Shown in pieces: positions 17,086-26,640 of a DNA stretch of 64,000 nucleotides. The translations under genes were made by a program, and so were the position numbers. This stretch comes from Methylotenera_A sp046594915 (GTDB lineage: Bacteria; Pseudomonadota; Gammaproteobacteria; Burkholderiales; Methylophilaceae), in NCBI GenBank assembly GCA_046594915.1, contig JBKJRC010000014.1:1-64000 (forward strand), written 5' to 3'. Every line of letters begins with the position of its first letter. The stretch's first letter is position 1. The notes under the pieces are model-generated. The model was given only the letters and a program-made list of their open reading frames with translations. It had not been told where the DNA came from and searched no databases.

Positions 17086-17766
17086 TCAACCAATTTTTTC
17101 CAGGGCCAATTGCGCTGCCTGTTGCTCGGCAATACGGCGGCTTGTGCCTTCGCCAATCGTTGCTATCGCTAAGCTTTTAATCTCGCAGGCAACTTTGAAG
17201 GTTTGCGCATGCGCTTCGCCTTCAATCAGCACCACGTTGTAATCGGGCAGATCCATTTTTTTGCCTTGCAAATATTCCTGCAATTGCGATTTGGCATCTT
17301 TATCAATTATTTTCGGGTCGATATCCGTTAGCTTATCTTGAAAAAGTTTCAATACCAAATGTTCTGCTGCTTCATAACCGCCATCGATATACACCGCGCC
17401 AACAATCGCTTCCAGCGCATCTGCCAAAATGGAAGGGCGGCGCCAGCCAGCACTTTTCAGTTCACCTTCGCCCAACTTAAGCGCCTCGCCTAAGTTAAGT
17501 CTTTGTGCAATTTCACACAGCGTCGATTCTTTGACCAATTGTGCCCGTAAGCGGCTTAAATCGCCTTCAGGCAGTTTGTTAAACCGATTATAGAGCTGAT
17601 TAGCAATAATAAAATTAAGCGCGCCATCGCCCAAAAATTCTAAACGCTCATTATTATTACCAGAAAAACTACGATGCGTTAGCGCCTGCGCAAGCAAGGC
17701 TAAATTGTTAAAGGAATAGCCAATGCGGCCAGCAATGCTCTGTTTTGTAGGGCTATCAAGCGTCAT
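17086..17766 (-). CDS. rnc: Ribonuclease III
   Basis: 226 residues. The RNase III signature NERLEFLGDGALNFIIA is near residues 38-54, and ALEAIVGAVYIDGG with the catalytic Glu/Asp is near 112. The C-terminal double-stranded-RNA-binding domain ends with SRRIAEQQAAQLALEKI. It cleaves dsRNA, including rRNA precursors. It lies between the DUF4845 gene and era. Confidence 0.97.
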   Translation of the reverse strand: MTLDSPTKQSIAGRIGYSFNNLALLAQALTHRSFSGNNNERLEFLGDGALNFIIANQLYNRFNKLPEGDLSRLRAQLVKESTLCEIAQRLNLGEALKLGEGELKSAGWRRPSILADALEAIVGAVYIDGGYEAAEHLVLKLFQDKLTDIDPKIIDKDAKSQLQEYLQGKKMDLPDYNVVLIEGEAHAQTFKVACEIKSLAIATIGEGTSRRIAEQQAAQLALEKIG

Positions 17767-17788
17767 GTTTAATCACAACTTGGCGCAT

Positions 17789-18163
17789 TTACTTGGCGCT
17801 TGTTGCATTAAAATCGAGCAAAACACTGGCATTGGCCATGATTGGCACTACCACTTGATATTGTGCAGAAACCGTATTGCCTGTGTCTGATTTTTCTACA
17901 ATTAAATCCGTACCTTTAACGCGATCAATATCGTCAATTGAGGCAGATCGATCAAAAGCAGCGGCAATTTCTTTTTTGCTCATGGTACTAAATCCGCCAT
18001 CATCCGCGATTTTTTTAATGGCATGTTTAACATTCATAAACTCTAAATAAGCCGGTAATAATTTTAGACCCAGCATCGCAAAAAAAACCACGGCAGCAAT
18101 CACAATCAACATGCCGAGAAATGTTGCGCCTTTTTGATGGTTCACTTGATGATTATTTTGCAT
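17789..18163 (-). CDS. DUF4845 membrane-anchored protein
   Basis: 124 residues from the ATG at 18163, which follows a GGGGGG-containing ribosome binding site. An upstream Met lacks one. The N-terminus (NNHQVNHQKGATFLGMLIVI) resembles a type IV pilin-like leader: a glycine-alanine junction followed by a hydrophobic helix of about 20 residues. The rest is a small periplasmic domain. DUF4845 proteins regularly sit between lepB and rnc in betaproteobacteria. Their function is unknown. Confidence 0.82.
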   Translation of the reverse strand: MQNNHQVNHQKGATFLGMLIVIAAVVFFAMLGLKLLPAYLEFMNVKHAIKKIADDGGFSTMSKKEIAAAFDRSASIDDIDRVKGTDLIVEKSDTGNTVSAQYQVVVPIMANASVLLDFNATSAK

Positions 18164-18232
18164 AACCCCCCCAAATAATAATTTCAACACTATAGATTTA
18201 AAGACTATAGATTTAAAGCGATGAGTTAAAAA

Positions 18233-19033
18233 TTACTGAATCTTTGTGCCAATTCTGCCAAACTGATCGAAATTAAACCAGATAAAAAACGCTTTACCGA
18301 CTAAGTTATGTTCTGGCACAAACCCCCACACGCGGCTATCAGCACTGTTATCGCGGTTATCGCCCATTGCAAAATAGTGTCCTGCAGGCACTGTAATGGT
18401 TTCGCCATTCTGCAGTTTTTCGCCCAAGGAACCCGATGGATATTGATTGGGAATATCATGGATTAAAATATCATGCGTCACATCCACCAACTGCTCTGCC
18501 GATTGCTGTGCTGTCATGCTATTTTCTTGCTGACTACCATCAATATCTTTGAAAGACATTTTATAAGTATAATCACTTACAAAAGCAACCTCTAGTTTTT
18601 TACCGTTAATAATCAATTGTTTATCTTGGTATTGAATGGTATCACCAGGCACGCCGACTACGCGCTTAATATAATCAATGGTCGGTTCTGGCGGATAATG
18701 AAACACGAACACATCGCCACGCTTTGGTTGATGCATTTCAATAAACGTATTATTTAACACTGGCACGCGTAAGCCGTAATCAAACTTATTCACTAAGATA
18801 TAATCGCCTGCTAATAGCGTTGGCATCATAGAACCCGATGGGATTTTAAATGGCTCGACCAAAAATGAACGCAGTACGAATACCAGTAAAATAACCGGGA
18901 AAAAGCTTTTGCTGTATTCCACATACCACGGCTCGGCGCGATTGTCGCGATTTTTGCGCAACACCCAAATATCCAGTAACCAGATTACCCCTGTTACTAC
19001 CAGTATTACAATCATAAACAAAGCAAAATACAT
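18233..19033 (-). CDS. lepB: Signal peptidase I
   Basis: 266 residues with two N-terminal transmembrane segments (about 3-20 and 45-62). The catalytic Ser is in FKIPSGSMMPTLLAGD near residue 73, and the general-base Lys is in DYIKRVVGVPGDTI near 127. The C-terminal box is GHYFAMGDNRDNSADSR. It cleaves Sec/Tat signal peptides at the outer face of the inner membrane. Its 5' leader is a T/A-rich tandem-repeat array, on the same strand as lepA. Confidence 0.96.
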   Translation of the reverse strand: MYFALFMIVILVVTGVIWLLDIWVLRKNRDNRAEPWYVEYSKSFFPVILLVFVLRSFLVEPFKIPSGSMMPTLLAGDYILVNKFDYGLRVPVLNNTFIEMHQPKRGDVFVFHYPPEPTIDYIKRVVGVPGDTIQYQDKQLIINGKKLEVAFVSDYTYKMSFKDIDGSQQENSMTAQQSAEQLVDVTHDILIHDIPNQYPSGSLGEKLQNGETITVPAGHYFAMGDNRDNSADSRVWGFVPEHNLVGKAFFIWFNFDQFGRIGTKIQ

Positions 19034-19047
19034 GCGCTAATACCTTT

Positions 19048-19117
19048 TTTTATTTAACTTCTTTTATTTAACTTCTTTTATTTAACTTCTTTTACTTAAA
19101 TTTTTTTATTTAAATTT
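19048..19117 (-). repeat. 14-nt tandem repeats in the lepA-lepB intergenic region
   Basis: Three perfect copies of TTTTATTTAACTTC occupy 19048-19089 and two degenerate copies follow to 19117. Further T-rich sequence runs to lepA. On the coding strand this is an A-rich leader for lepB that ends about 15 nt before its ATG. Copy number is likely variable by slippage. Confidence 0.85.
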
Positions 19118-19164
19118 TTTATTTATTTAACTTTTTTTTAACTAAGCATTTATTTAACTACTGT

Positions 19165-20958
19165 TTATTTATCTTCGACTCTTAATATAGCCAAGAACGC
19201 CTCTTGCGGAATTTCCACATTACCCACTTGTTTCATGCGTTTTTTACCTTCTTTTTGCTTATCCAGCAATTTACGTTTACGCGACACATCGCCGCCATAA
19301 CATTTGGCAATCACGTTTTTACGCATGGCTTTAACCGTTTCGCGCGCAATAATATTAGCACCAATTGAGGCTTGAATCGCAACATCGAACATCTGGCGCG
19401 GTATCAATTCGCGCATTTTTGCCGCCACTTCGCGGCCGCGATGTACGCTATTGGCTCTATGCACAATCATGCTTAATGCATCTACACGCTCGCCATTGAC
19501 CATAATATCTAACTTAACCAAATCTGCGGCGCGGAATTCTAAAAATTCGTAATCCATACTGGCATAGCCACGCGACACGGATTTCAATTTATCAAAGAAA
19601 TCCAGTACCACTTCATTTAAAGGCATTTCATAGCTCAACATCACTTGCCTGCCCATATATTGCATATTTTTTTGTAAACCACGCTTATTGTTGCACAGCG
19701 TCATCACAGGGCCAACATAATCTTGTGGCATCAGCAAATTGACATTAATCACGGGTTCGCGTGTTTCTTCTACACGTGAAGGCTCTGGCAGGCGCGATGG
19801 ATTTTCAATCTGCACCACTGAACCGTCTTTTAATAACAATTCATACACAACGGTTGGCGCGGTAGTAATCAGATCCATATCGTATTCGCGCTCTAAACGC
19901 TCTTGTACGATTTCCATATGCAGCAAGCCTAAAAAGCCACATCTAAAACCAAACCCCAGTGCAGTTGAATTTTCAGGCTCGAATAAAAGAGAAGCATCGT
20001 TTAAACTCAATTTTTCAAGCGCTGTTCTTAAGGCTTCAAATTGATTGGATTCTACCGGATACAAACCCGCAAACACTTGCGGTTTTACTTCTTTAAAACC
20101 CGCTAGCGGCTCTGCGGCAGGCCTTGTTGCCAAAGTAACTGTATCACCTACTTTAGCGCTCGCCAGTTCTTTAATGCCTGCAATAATAAAGCCCACTTCA
20201 CCAGCTGAAAGCGCCGTTTTTTGTAGTGATTTAGGTGTAAACACACCGACTTGTTCGCATAAAAACTCCGTATGCGTTGCCATTAAACGAATTTTATCTT
20301 TTGGCTTTAGCACGCCATCAATCACGCGCACTAGCATCACCACGCCCACATAATTATCAAACCAGGCATCAATCACCAGAGCCTTTAATGGCTTGGTAAC
20401 ATCGCCCACAGGCGGCGGCACTTTTTTAATCACGGCTTCTAATACGTCGCGTACGCCTAAGCCAGTTTTAGCAGAACATAACACCGCATCTGATGCATCC
20501 ACACCAATCACATCTTCAATCTCTTGTTTTACGCGCTCTGGGTCGGCAGATGGCAAATCAATTTTATTTAAAACCGCTGTTACTTCCACGCCTAAATCTA
20601 GTGCTGTGTAACAATTAGCTACGCTTTGTGCCTCAACGCCTTGAGATGCATCAACCACTAACAGCGCACCCTCACAGGCAGAAAGTGAACGTGAGACTTC
20701 ATAGCTAAAATCCACATGGCCTGGCGTGTCAATTAAATTTAACTGATAAATTTCGCCGTTGTCCGCTTTATATTCTAATGCTGCTGTTTGCGCTTTAATA
20801 GTAATGCCACGTTCGCGCTCAATATCCATGCTATCCAGCACTTGCGCTTCCATTTCGCGGTCAGCAAGTCCACCACACAAATGGATAATACGATCGGCAA
20901 GTGTCGATTTTCCATGGTCAATGTGAGCAATAATAGAGAAATTACGGATATTTTTCAT
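19165..20958 (-). CDS. lepA: Elongation factor 4 (LepA), ribosome back-translocase
   Basis: 597 residues with a complete LepA architecture: G1 AHIDHGKSTLADRI near residue 10, the DTPGHVDF motif near 77, NKIDLP near 131 and the C-terminal tail ending QEAFLAILRVEDK. It is a translational GTPase that acts on stalled or mistranslocated ribosomes. It heads the lepA-lepB-DUF4845-rnc-era row on the minus strand and is divergent from the EAL gene. Confidence 0.97.
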   Translation of the reverse strand: MKNIRNFSIIAHIDHGKSTLADRIIHLCGGLADREMEAQVLDSMDIERERGITIKAQTAALEYKADNGEIYQLNLIDTPGHVDFSYEVSRSLSACEGALLVVDASQGVEAQSVANCYTALDLGVEVTAVLNKIDLPSADPERVKQEIEDVIGVDASDAVLCSAKTGLGVRDVLEAVIKKVPPPVGDVTKPLKALVIDAWFDNYVGVVMLVRVIDGVLKPKDKIRLMATHTEFLCEQVGVFTPKSLQKTALSAGEVGFIIAGIKELASAKVGDTVTLATRPAAEPLAGFKEVKPQVFAGLYPVESNQFEALRTALEKLSLNDASLLFEPENSTALGFGFRCGFLGLLHMEIVQERLEREYDMDLITTAPTVVYELLLKDGSVVQIENPSRLPEPSRVEETREPVINVNLLMPQDYVGPVMTLCNNKRGLQKNMQYMGRQVMLSYEMPLNEVVLDFFDKLKSVSRGYASMDYEFLEFRAADLVKLDIMVNGERVDALSMIVHRANSVHRGREVAAKMRELIPRQMFDVAIQASIGANIIARETVKAMRKNVIAKCYGGDVSRKRKLLDKQKEGKKRMKQVGNVEIPQEAFLAILRVEDK

Positions 20959-21252
20959 GTTAACTTAATGGATGGTACAAACAAATGGTCTTTTATTAAG
21001 AAAGGCTGGCTTTACAAACAAATAAAGCGCATTAAGCGCCTTATTTCAATTGGTGTGATTTTACAACATATGCTTGATTAAGTTGTAATTAATTGCTCCG
21101 CATGGTGCTTAATTCACTTGGCATGATAGATTTGATTGTATCGGGAATTACCTAGCATGGGCGTTAGTGGCTTTTTACATCGATTATGTTTAAGATATAA
21201 TCATGACATTCTTGGCAATGATTACCATTTACCCATCCTATAAATCTACAGC

Positions 21253-22041
21253 ATGTATTTAGAAAAATTCTTCAAAGGCGATAAAGAAGCCCTCGGTTGC
21301 GCCAACTGTCGGGACAACCAAGCGGTTGACTTCAACATCCAAATGGCTTTTCAACCTATTGTGAACGGCGACACTGGTGAGGTATATGCTTACGAAGCCT
21401 TAGTCCGCGGCAGGAACGGCGAATCGGCTTATGAGGTTATTTCAAAACTGACCCCAGAGCAGGTTTATCGATTTGATCAAACTTGCCGCGTGATGGCGAT
21501 TGAAACCGCCTCTAGTCTTGGCATTAAAGCGAAGCTTTCCATCAACTTTATGCCCAATGCGGTGTACCAGCCCGCCAGTTGCATAAGATTAACGCTAGCT
21601 GCCGCTAAAAAATGTCAACTACCCACCAATCAAATTATATTTGAGCTATCAGAGACTGAAAAAGTAGCGAGTTATGAACATTTAAAAAACATCGTCGACG
21701 AATATAAGAATCAACGGTTTAATATTGCGATTGATGATTTTGGTGCTGGTTATTCGGGCCTTAACTTACTGGTTAACTTTAAACCAGATACCATTAAGTT
21801 GGATATAGAATTAGTGCATAATATTGATTCTGATCCAGTGCGTGCCGCAGTTGTGCAAGGTGTGATAACGACTTGTCGTTTGCTGAATATTCTCGTGGTT
21901 GCTGAGGGGGTCGAGACGATTGCTGAATACAAAACGTTACAGCTTCTAGGAGTATCATTTTTCCAAGGTTTTTTGTTCGCGCGCCCATCCATTGAAAGCC
22001 TACCCGAGATAGATCCGCAATTAAGACTGAGCAAGTTTTAG
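21253..22041 (+). CDS. EAL-domain cyclic-di-GMP phosphodiesterase
   Basis: 262 residues, essentially a stand-alone EAL domain. All catalytic residues are present: Glu48 in YEALVRG, Asn98, Glu131, Asp161-Asp162 in DDFGAGYSGL, Lys182, Glu218 in VAEGVET and Gln238. The enzyme should therefore hydrolyse c-di-GMP. The N-terminal 30 residues hold a Cys-x2-Cys (GCANC), possibly metal-binding or redox-sensitive. It resembles the EAL half of BLUF-EAL proteins but has no BLUF domain. Convergent with mucD, it ends in a shared bidirectional terminator. Confidence 0.88.
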   Translation: MYLEKFFKGDKEALGCANCRDNQAVDFNIQMAFQPIVNGDTGEVYAYEALVRGRNGESAYEVISKLTPEQVYRFDQTCRVMAIETASSLGIKAKLSINFMPNAVYQPASCIRLTLAAAKKCQLPTNQIIFELSETEKVASYEHLKNIVDEYKNQRFNIAIDDFGAGYSGLNLLVNFKPDTIKLDIELVHNIDSDPVRAAVVQGVITTCRLLNILVVAEGVETIAEYKTLQLLGVSFFQGFLFARPSIESLPEIDPQLRLSKF

Positions 22042-22064
22042 TTGCCTTTAAATGCCTTAGTTAA

Positions 22065-22099
22065 ACAATAAAGCCCACTTATCAAGTGGGCTTTATTGT
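22065..22099. terminator. Bidirectional terminator between the EAL gene and mucD
   Basis: A perfect 16-bp stem, ACAATAAAGCCCACTT (22065-22080) and its complement (22084-22099), with loop ATC. It lies between two convergent stop codons and serves both strands. Confidence 0.88.
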
Positions 22100-22129
22100 A
22101 TTTAAATTTAAAAAGTATTTTTAAGCTGG

Positions 22130-23566
22130 TTATTTACCTATTTTGATAGGCACATACAAAGTACTTTCGCCACGCAACACTAGCACTGCCACTGTTTTGC
22201 CTGCCGCAACTGCATTAATTTGCTTATTAAATTGCTCTACGCTTTGGCTTTCTGAGTTATTTAAACCCAGAATCACGTCGCCACGGCGAAGGCCGGCCTG
22301 CGCAGCTGCACCCACACTATCTACCACCAACAAACCATTCTTACCATTAATCTTTTTCTTCTGTTGCGGCGTTAACTCTTTCAACGTTAAGCCAATCTTA
22401 TTCGCTTCCGCCTTTGTTGGCGCCTTGTTTGGAACAACCACTTCGTTAGGATCTGTTGGCATTTCACCTACACCAATGTTTAAATTCTTAACCGCACCCT
22501 TACGTAGAATTTCTACTGCGACTAATTTACCTGGTTTAGTTGCGCCTACTGCACGCGGCAAATCGCTGGTTGTCACAATCGGTTTATTGTCAAATTTCGT
22601 GATGACATCACCTGCGTCTAATCCACCTTTATCTGCTGGACCATTTTTTTCGACGGCAGCAATCAATGCGCCATTGGTATTTTTCATACCAAACGATTCA
22701 GCTAACTCTTTGGTTAACTCTTGAATGGCAATGCCCAACCAGCCGCGCGTGATTTTGCCTGTCGCTTTAAGCTGATTCGAAATATCAATCGCTACATCAA
22801 TTGGAATCGAAAAAGACAATCCAACTGAACCGCCACTGCGGCTATAAATTTGTGAGTTAATACCCACTACTTCACCCGATAGATTAAATAGCGGACCGCC
22901 AGAATTACCTGGATTAATCGCCACATCCGTTTGGATAAATGGCACAAAATTTTCTTGCGGCAGAGCACGGCCTTTAGCGCTGACAATGCCCGCTGTCATG
23001 GTATTTTCTAAACCAAATGGTGAGCCGATAGCCGCCACCCATTGACCAACTTTTAATGCATTAGGATCACCAATAGTGACTTTTGGCAAGTTAGTCGCTT
23101 CAATTTTAATCAGCGCCACATCGGTGCGTTTATCAAAACCAATGATTTTGGCTTTAAATTCACGTTTGTCCGATAGCTTCACCAGCACTTCATCCGCCGC
23201 GCTAACCACATGTGCATTGGTTAAAATATAGCCATCACTACTAATGATAAAACCGGAGCCAAGCGATGAAGATTTATATTCTTGACCACCAGGCGCACCT
23301 TGACCAGGATTGCCAGGCATTCCTGGAATGCCAAAGCGTTTAAAAAATTCCTGTATATTTTCATCGTCTGGCATACCCGGAAATTGCATGCTAGGATTAG
23401 CGCTACCCTGCAAAACTTGCGTCACGCTGATATTAACAACTTCCGCGCCATGTTTTTCCGCCAGTTGGGTAAAATCTGGCAAATCCAGCGCATGAACCGT
23501 TTGATTAAAACCGCTCAACACAAACATACAGCTTATCACTGATGTAGAAATCCATTTTTTTAACAT
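22130..23566 (-). CDS. mucD: Periplasmic serine endoprotease DegP/MucD family
   Basis: 478 residues with an N-terminal signal peptide (about 1-26), a trypsin-like domain with triad His119, Asp149, Ser222 (NPGNSGGPL), and two PDZ domains. It has the Gly/Pro-rich LA loop (GMPGNPGQGAPGG) near residues 81-94. It degrades misfolded envelope proteins. In Pseudomonas, MucD is the last gene of algU-mucABCD, and the same order is seen here after rseC. Confidence 0.94.
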   Translation of the reverse strand: MLKKWISTSVISCMFVLSGFNQTVHALDLPDFTQLAEKHGAEVVNISVTQVLQGSANPSMQFPGMPDDENIQEFFKRFGIPGMPGNPGQGAPGGQEYKSSSLGSGFIISSDGYILTNAHVVSAADEVLVKLSDKREFKAKIIGFDKRTDVALIKIEATNLPKVTIGDPNALKVGQWVAAIGSPFGLENTMTAGIVSAKGRALPQENFVPFIQTDVAINPGNSGGPLFNLSGEVVGINSQIYSRSGGSVGLSFSIPIDVAIDISNQLKATGKITRGWLGIAIQELTKELAESFGMKNTNGALIAAVEKNGPADKGGLDAGDVITKFDNKPIVTTSDLPRAVGATKPGKLVAVEILRKGAVKNLNIGVGEMPTDPNEVVVPNKAPTKAEANKIGLTLKELTPQQKKKINGKNGLLVVDSVGAAAQAGLRRGDVILGLNNSESQSVEQFNKQINAVAAGKTVAVLVLRGESTLYVPIKIGK

Positions 23567-23646
23567 CTAATTTTCCTTAAATAACTGAATATTCAAACAC
23601 TTATATTTAACATATTGCTACCGCAGCTTAACAAAATAGCAAATCA

Positions 23647-24126
23647 TTATGAAAGCTTTATTTCTAAATCACTCTGCATTGCTAATCGCAAAATGACCGG
23701 TTGTTGCTGTAAAAAATAGCGGCTAGAAGCCGTATGTCCTTTTACCCAGACCAAACCCAGCATTAAGCCAGCCAAGGCGCCAATAATAGCTGCCGCATCG
23801 GTGTGCACAAAGTTATTCACCAATATGGCGCCGATCATCATGGTTACAAGTGGCAATATGTATAGCAGAAGCGCACTTTTTAAGAGCGCACGTTCGTTGA
23901 TGCCGACAATAACGCTGTCACCTACTTTTGCGTTGATGCGGTTTTGTGCTTTGAATGCGGTTGACTGGTGCGCAAACAATTTACCCCAAATTGCATTACC
24001 ACAGCCTCGCGTCTTGCCACACAAGCCGCAGGCCGTTTTGCGCTCAATTTCAAGTGTGGCGGTGGAATCACTAAGATTATACTTATCGTTACCGATTGAA
24101 AGTATTACTGCACGTTCTTCTATCAT
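23647..24126 (-). CDS. rseC: SoxR-reducing system / sigma-E regulatory protein RseC
   Basis: 159 residues. A Cys-rich N-terminal region reads ACGLCGKTRGCGNAIWGKLF, typical of the RseC/MucC family. Two transmembrane helices lie at about 78-97 and 102-121. The family modulates sigma-E or feeds the Rsx electron pathway, and its Cys cluster may hold a metal centre. It sits between rseB and mucD. Confidence 0.88.
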   Translation of the reverse strand: MIEERAVILSIGNDKYNLSDSTATLEIERKTACGLCGKTRGCGNAIWGKLFAHQSTAFKAQNRINAKVGDSVIVGINERALLKSALLLYILPLVTMMIGAILVNNFVHTDAAAIIGALAGLMLGLVWVKGHTASSRYFLQQQPVILRLAMQSDLEIKLS

Positions 24127-24213
24127 GCTTTATGTCACCGAATGTTGATATAGTTTCGCTAGTAAATTAAAAAATTTAATCAAAAAAATAGTTATCTAAA
24201 CACTATCTACTGA

Positions 24214-25206
24214 CTATTTATTGATGGCAGTTTGCTTTTTAAAGCTCACTGCACGCGCAATTTGCTGTACTGTAGCCAACGGCACTTCGCCCACTACCGT
24301 CACTTGATATCCATCGACCACATTGGCGCAAATGTTGGTTGAGCCGATAAGATGATGACCAATTTTCGGTCGTTTACCTTTTACAATCGGCTCAATGAAC
24401 AAGGAAACTGATGCAATTCCATCAGAGAATATTAACTGATTGACTGGTGGTGATTTACTATTAACGGTGAACTCAATGTGATCGACCTTGATATACCCGG
24501 GTGGCAACTCTGCCAAAATCCAATCAGTATGGACGCGATTGAGTAAAGCCGCGTCTTCCATTTCGTATTTTTTACTCAAGTCAATAGTGGGCTGAAACCA
24601 GTTTAAATCTTGCGAATTCATCATACTTAACTCTTGAAACGCAATATGTTCTAAAGCCTCATCTTTGTCATTAAGTAGCGTCATTTTGACTAATAAACCA
24701 AACTCGGTATCTGTCCAAATTTTATATCGATAACGATAAGCATCTTTGGGAATTAATTCAACAATCTGTGTTTGACGGCCTGCCACATAATCCAACGTGC
24801 CAACACGGGCAACGTAGCTGGTTTTTAATGATAGCAAATTGACCGGCAACATGGCTGGGAACAGATTTTGCCCACGCCGTTTCTCAATAATCACTTTGTC
24901 ATTTTTAGGGTGAAAAATAACAATTTCGCTGCCTTGACTAAACACTTCGCGCGGGTGACTTGCCGTTTTTTTATCGTTGACGCTATTGTCTAAAATTAAA
25001 TTACGCGTTAATTCTTGCCCTAAATTATTCATATGGGTAATTTGTACCGAACGCACTTGATTACCATTTTGATAAACAAATATTCCCTGATAATTTAATT
25101 CTCGTGCCGCAAAGGCGGCTTTTTGTAAAATCAGCCAGGCATCTTCTGCCGCTAAGCATGTAAAACTAAGGCTGGATAACAGTAGTGCAAATACAACTCG
25201 AAACAT
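24214..25206 (-). CDS. rseB: Sigma-E regulatory protein RseB (MucB)
   Basis: 330 residues with a signal peptide (about 1-19). The two-domain LolA-like fold is suggested by AAFAARELNYQGIFVYQNGNQ and the C-terminal VDGYQVTVVGEVPLATVQQIARAV. RseB is periplasmic, binds the anti-sigma factor RseA and protects it from DegS cleavage. Its ATG overlaps the rseA stop by one base (TAATG), showing tight coupling. Confidence 0.93.
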   Translation of the reverse strand: MFRVVFALLLSSLSFTCLAAEDAWLILQKAAFAARELNYQGIFVYQNGNQVRSVQITHMNNLGQELTRNLILDNSVNDKKTASHPREVFSQGSEIVIFHPKNDKVIIEKRRGQNLFPAMLPVNLLSLKTSYVARVGTLDYVAGRQTQIVELIPKDAYRYRYKIWTDTEFGLLVKMTLLNDKDEALEHIAFQELSMMNSQDLNWFQPTIDLSKKYEMEDAALLNRVHTDWILAELPPGYIKVDHIEFTVNSKSPPVNQLIFSDGIASVSLFIEPIVKGKRPKIGHHLIGSTNICANVVDGYQVTVVGEVPLATVQQIARAVSFKKQTAINK

Positions 25207-25700
25207 TACCGCTGTTGCCCCGTGGCCGCGTGGCTGACGTTCTGAATGTAATAGGCAGCTCCGTTTGGCGCAGCGGCATGGTGCGCTTCTAAATATTCCA
25301 ATGGAATACTTTGCGCAATTTCAACGGGCGACGATTCGTCTTCGCCACTTATTTGCTGCTGCAATACCATTAACCCGACAAACATTACCGCCGCGACTGA
25401 CGCTGCGACTGACCAGAGCTGATTGGATTTGAACAGTGAGGTGGGTTTATTTGCTTGTGCTAACACAGGCTTAAGCACAGCATTCGCGGCTGATACCATC
25501 GGTTCCCGATTTAACGCATTCATCACTCTAGCGCTGAAACCGTGGCTTAACACCATTTCGTTGCGCATCGCGTCACCTATTAAATGGTAATGCTGCCAAC
25601 AGTCTTTAAGTTCACCGCCTGACTTGACCGAGCGAATCAAATGTTCAGCACTTTCAACATCAAACTCGCCATCGATTAATGCAGATAATTGATCTTTCAT
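25206..25700 (-). CDS. rseA: Anti-sigma-E factor RseA (MucA)
   Basis: 164 residues. The N-terminal anti-sigma domain begins KDQLSALIDGEFDVESAEHLI and includes the CWQHYHLIGDAMR block. One transmembrane helix spans about 96-114 (LWSVAASVAAVMFVGLMVL), and a short periplasmic tail of about 50 residues follows. It holds RpoE at the membrane. It is cotranscribed with rpoE upstream and rseB downstream. Confidence 0.92.
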   Translation of the reverse strand: MKDQLSALIDGEFDVESAEHLIRSVKSGGELKDCWQHYHLIGDAMRNEMVLSHGFSARVMNALNREPMVSAANAVLKPVLAQANKPTSLFKSNQLWSVAASVAAVMFVGLMVLQQQISGEDESSPVEIAQSIPLEYLEAHHAAAPNGAAYYIQNVSHAATGQQR

Positions 25701-25827
25701 TGTGAGCCTCTAAATCTATAGTTCTATAGTATTGATAAACACTACTTTAAAATGATTGAACGAATGAACCCATTCAAACCGTTTTACCAACATTTTGTTT
25801 CGCCAAATTTTGCTTTATCAGCTTTGC

Positions 25828-26457
25828 TTACCAACGCTTGCCGTCTGGCGTGTCCAACAGCGGACGCAATTTTAATGCAATTGTTTCGCGCGCTCTAAAT
25901 ATACGCGAACGCACCGTGCCAATTGGGCATTGCATCAAGGTGGCAATTTCTTCGTAACTCAAGCCTTCTAATTCGCGCAATGTAATTGCAGTGCGTAATT
26001 CTTCGGGCAGACTAGCTACCGTGTCATTCACCGTTTGCGCAATTTCCTTAGTCATCAAAGCTGTTTCTGGCGTCTCCATGGTGCGCATTTCGCTGCCGTC
26101 TTCAAAGTTTTCAACATCTTCAATTTCAACATCTTGCAACACTTGCGGCCTTCGGCCCATCGATACTAAATAGTTTTTAGCCGTGTTGATGCCGATGCGG
26201 TATAACCAGGTATAAAAAGCGCTGTCGCCCCTAAAATTATGCAAAGCGCGATACGCTTTAATAAAGGACTCCTGCACCACGTCTTCGACTTCTGCCTGAT
26301 CGCGAATCATGCGCGAAAGCAAACGGCCTAGCTTGCGGTGATATTTCTCTACCAGCATGCCAAATGCTTTTTTATCGCCCTGCTGCGCGCGTTCCACTAA
26401 TACCTGGTCGAGCTCACGGTTACCCACAACTGCGGTATTGATTGGCTTATCAGCCAT
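25828..26457 (-). CDS. rpoE: RNA polymerase sigma factor RpoE (AlgU)
   Basis: 209 residues from the ATG at 26457, preceded by GGGAGTGG. This start matches the family start. Region 2 (DVVQESFIKAYRALHNFRGDS and FYTWLYRIGINTAKNYLV) and region 4 (LPEELRTAITLRELEGLSYE and EEIATLMQCPIGTVRSRIFR) are intact. It directs envelope-stress transcription. An alternative in-frame ATG at 26568 has an even better Shine-Dalgarno (GGAGG, 6-nt spacing) and would add 37 residues. A sigma-E-like promoter further upstream suggests autoregulation. It is divergent from nadB. Confidence 0.95.
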   Translation of the reverse strand: MADKPINTAVVGNRELDQVLVERAQQGDKKAFGMLVEKYHRKLGRLLSRMIRDQAEVEDVVQESFIKAYRALHNFRGDSAFYTWLYRIGINTAKNYLVSMGRRPQVLQDVEIEDVENFEDGSEMRTMETPETALMTKEIAQTVNDTVASLPEELRTAITLRELEGLSYEEIATLMQCPIGTVRSRIFRARETIALKLRPLLDTPDGKRW

Positions 26458-26574
26458 TAAATGACCACTCCCATTTTGATTCGTTTTGTAGCCCACATTA
26501 TACGCCTGTGGCGCTGTTTCTACGAAACTTGTACGGGATAATGCCTCAATTTTACTCGTCTGTAACATTTGTAT

Positions 26575-26579
26575 CCTCC
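26575..26579 (-). promoter_or_regulatory. Strong Shine-Dalgarno for an alternative upstream rpoE start
   Basis: The minus strand reads GGAGG, then ATACAA, then ATG at 26568. This is a consensus ribosome binding site with ideal spacing, in frame with rpoE and 37 codons upstream of the family-type start. Confidence 0.6.
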
Positions 26580-26640
26580 AGAATAACGCGTTACTTTTTT
26601 TCCACAGCAATGCCGATTTTTATATTGCTAGCTTATGGTG

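Noticed and set aside
19034..19164. The lepA-lepB repeats as a CRISPR array
   Set aside because: The 14-nt units are directly adjacent with no spacers, and no cas genes are present.
20788..21081. 97-codon plus-strand frame overlapping the start of lepA and the gap
   Set aside because: It overlaps the conserved lepA N-terminus antisense and shows no recognisable family or ribosome binding site.
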